Positions 63,223 through 64,000 of a stretch of 64,000 bases of DNA are shown here, one piece after another. Source of the DNA: Rhodococcus sp. NBC_00297 (GTDB lineage Bacteria > Actinomycetota > Actinomycetes > Mycobacteriales > Mycobacteriaceae); NCBI RefSeq assembly GCF_036173065.1, contig NZ_CP108041.1, positions 3,351,001 to 3,415,000 on the forward strand. The letters are read 5' to 3'. How positions within the stretch are numbered: position 1 is the first letter of the stretch; every line of letters begins with the position of its first letter. Both the position numbers and the translations under genes were made by a program. A model generated the notes under the pieces. The model did not search any database, was not told where the DNA came from, and worked only from the letters and a program-made list of their open reading frames with translations.

Positions 63223-64000
63223 GCCGGGACTCCTTGATCGGCGGGTGCACCCGACCAGGTGCCCAGCTGGGGGACCGCGTCGAGAAGCTTCTTGGTGTAG
63301 GCGTTCTGGGGATTGCGAACCATCGACTGGGCGTCGCCGCTCTCGACGAACCGGCCCGACTTCATGACGTGGATCCGGTCGGACATCAGCCGGGCCACAC
63401 CCAGGTCGTGGGTGATGAGCAGCATGCCGATGCCGGTGCGCTCCTGCAGTTCGAGCATGAGGTCGAGGATGCTGGCCTGGACGGTGACGTCGAGTGCGCT
63501 GGTGGGCTCGTCGGCGACGATGAGGTCGGGATCCGCAGCCAGGGCGCATGCGATGAGGACACGCTGCAACATGCCGCCCGACAGCTGGTGTGGGTATCTG
63601 TTCAGCTGGTCCGCCGGGTTGACGATGTGGACCTGATCGAGCAGCTCGACGGCGCGGGTGGTCTGCGCGGACTTGCCGCGGACACCGCTGTGGTGGATGG
63701 CCTCTCGCAGCTGCGACCCCACCGTGTGGACAGGGGAGAGGGCCGTCATCGGGTCCTGGGGAATGAGGGCGATGTCCGCACCTCGGATCTTCCGCAGCGC
63801 CTTGTCGTCACCGAGGATGTCGGTGCCCTTCCAGCGTGCGCGGCCGGAGAGGACGGCCAGATCGTCGGGCAGCAGCCCGAGGATCCCCATCGCGGTGGTC
63901 GACTTGCCGGAGCCGGATTCGCCGATGATGCAGACGGTCTCGCCGGGCGCGATGTCGAAGGAGACCCCGTCGACGGCGCGGACGATGCCGTTGTCCGTGA
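63219..64000 (-). CDS. Oligopeptide/dipeptide ABC transporter ATPase (DppD type), 5' end outside window
   Basis: At least 260 residues; the frame stays open to the window edge, where TDNGIVRAVDGVSFDIAPGETVCIIGESGSGKSTTAMGILGLLPDD gives Walker A, so only about the first 10-20 residues are missing. Q-loop IPQDPMTALSPVHTVG, signature LSGGMLQRVLIACAL, Walker B LIVADEP and switch His ITHDLGV are complete, and NPQNAYTKKLLDAVP is the family tail. It partners the DppF-type ATPase; the SBP and permease genes should lie upstream of the window. Confidence 0.9.
   Translation of the reverse strand, partial: TDNGIVRAVDGVSFDIAPGETVCIIGESGSGKSTTAMGILGLLPDDLAVLSGRARWKGTDILGDDKALRKIRGADIALIPQDPMTALSPVHTVGSQLREAIHHSGVRGKSAQTTRAVELLDQVHIVNPADQLNRYPHQLSGGMLQRVLIACALAADPDLIVADEPTSALDVTVQASILDLMLELQERTGIGMLLITHDLGVARLMSDRIHVMKSGRFVESGDAQSMVRNPQNAYTKKLLDAVPQLGTWSGAPADQGVPA

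Overview
The window is GC-rich, densely packed bacterial chromosome with many four-base ATGA/GTGA gene overlaps. Gene content (monomeric NADP isocitrate dehydrogenase, many FadR-, LacI- and TetR-type regulators, lipoprotein binding proteins, CoA-ester catabolism, an exonuclease-BRCT-TerD fusion) points to a mycolic-acid actinomycete, most likely Rhodococcus or a close relative; that assignment is inference. No rRNA, tRNA, CRISPR array or integrase was found.

Layout. 1-9.2 kb: end of a DUF993/sugar-isomerase operon, a small hypothetical gene, a TetR regulator divergent from a 14-TM MFS exporter, a hypothetical protein with a distant paralog in this window, cinA, an AT-richer membrane gene and a second MFS carrier. 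9.4-12.3 kb: two lipoproteins and an unknown protein. 12.3-19.9 kb: a catabolic unit (hydantoinase-type amidohydrolase, stand-alone AtzF C-domain-like protein, FAD amine oxidase, DapA-type lyase) on the minus strand, a divergent LacI regulator and a polar amino-acid-type ABC importer. A 19-base operator-like sequence is shared between the catabolic promoter and the importer promoter. 20.1-24.6 kb: icd, a hypothetical gene flanked by two copies of a palindromic element, and small proteins. 24.6-30.6 kb: accessory stretch with a P450-like protein, a zeta-type toxin/antitoxin pair, an unusual SNF2-like helicase with an upstream repeat array, and a deoxyribonucleotidase. 30.6-33.1 kb: acyl-CoA ligase and thioesterase. 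33.2-38.4 kb: ChvE/GguAB-type sugar importer with its LacI regulator and TGTTAGCGCTAACA operators. 38.5-42.5 kb: DEDDh exonuclease-BRCT-TerD fusion, a MazG-like pseudogene, a RelA-type HD protein and the large paralog of the 5.3 kb protein.

42.7-57.9 kb is the most interesting part. A minus-strand operon (CitE-type lyase, acyl-CoA dehydrogenase, MmgE/PrpD protein, class III CoA-transferase, mesaconyl-CoA-hydratase-like MaoC) faces a GntR/FadR regulator and a plus-strand operon (HyuA, HyuB, amidase, NitT/TauT-type ABC importer with two permeases). An ACATCAGATGATT element recurs upstream of the MaoC operon and of the importer, with weaker matches before hyuA, so one regulon is proposed: import of a cyclic amide, imide or hydantoin, ring opening and deamidation to a branched C5-type dicarboxylate, CoA activation, oxidation, hydration and cleavage to central metabolites.

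57.9-64 kb: DUF1801 and secreted proteins, a DUF4262 protein, an AbiEi/DUF559-like protein followed by two 91-base-period palindromic repeats, then an HpcH/HpaI aldolase, an aldo/keto reductase and two oligopeptide-type ABC ATPases, the last cut by the window edge.
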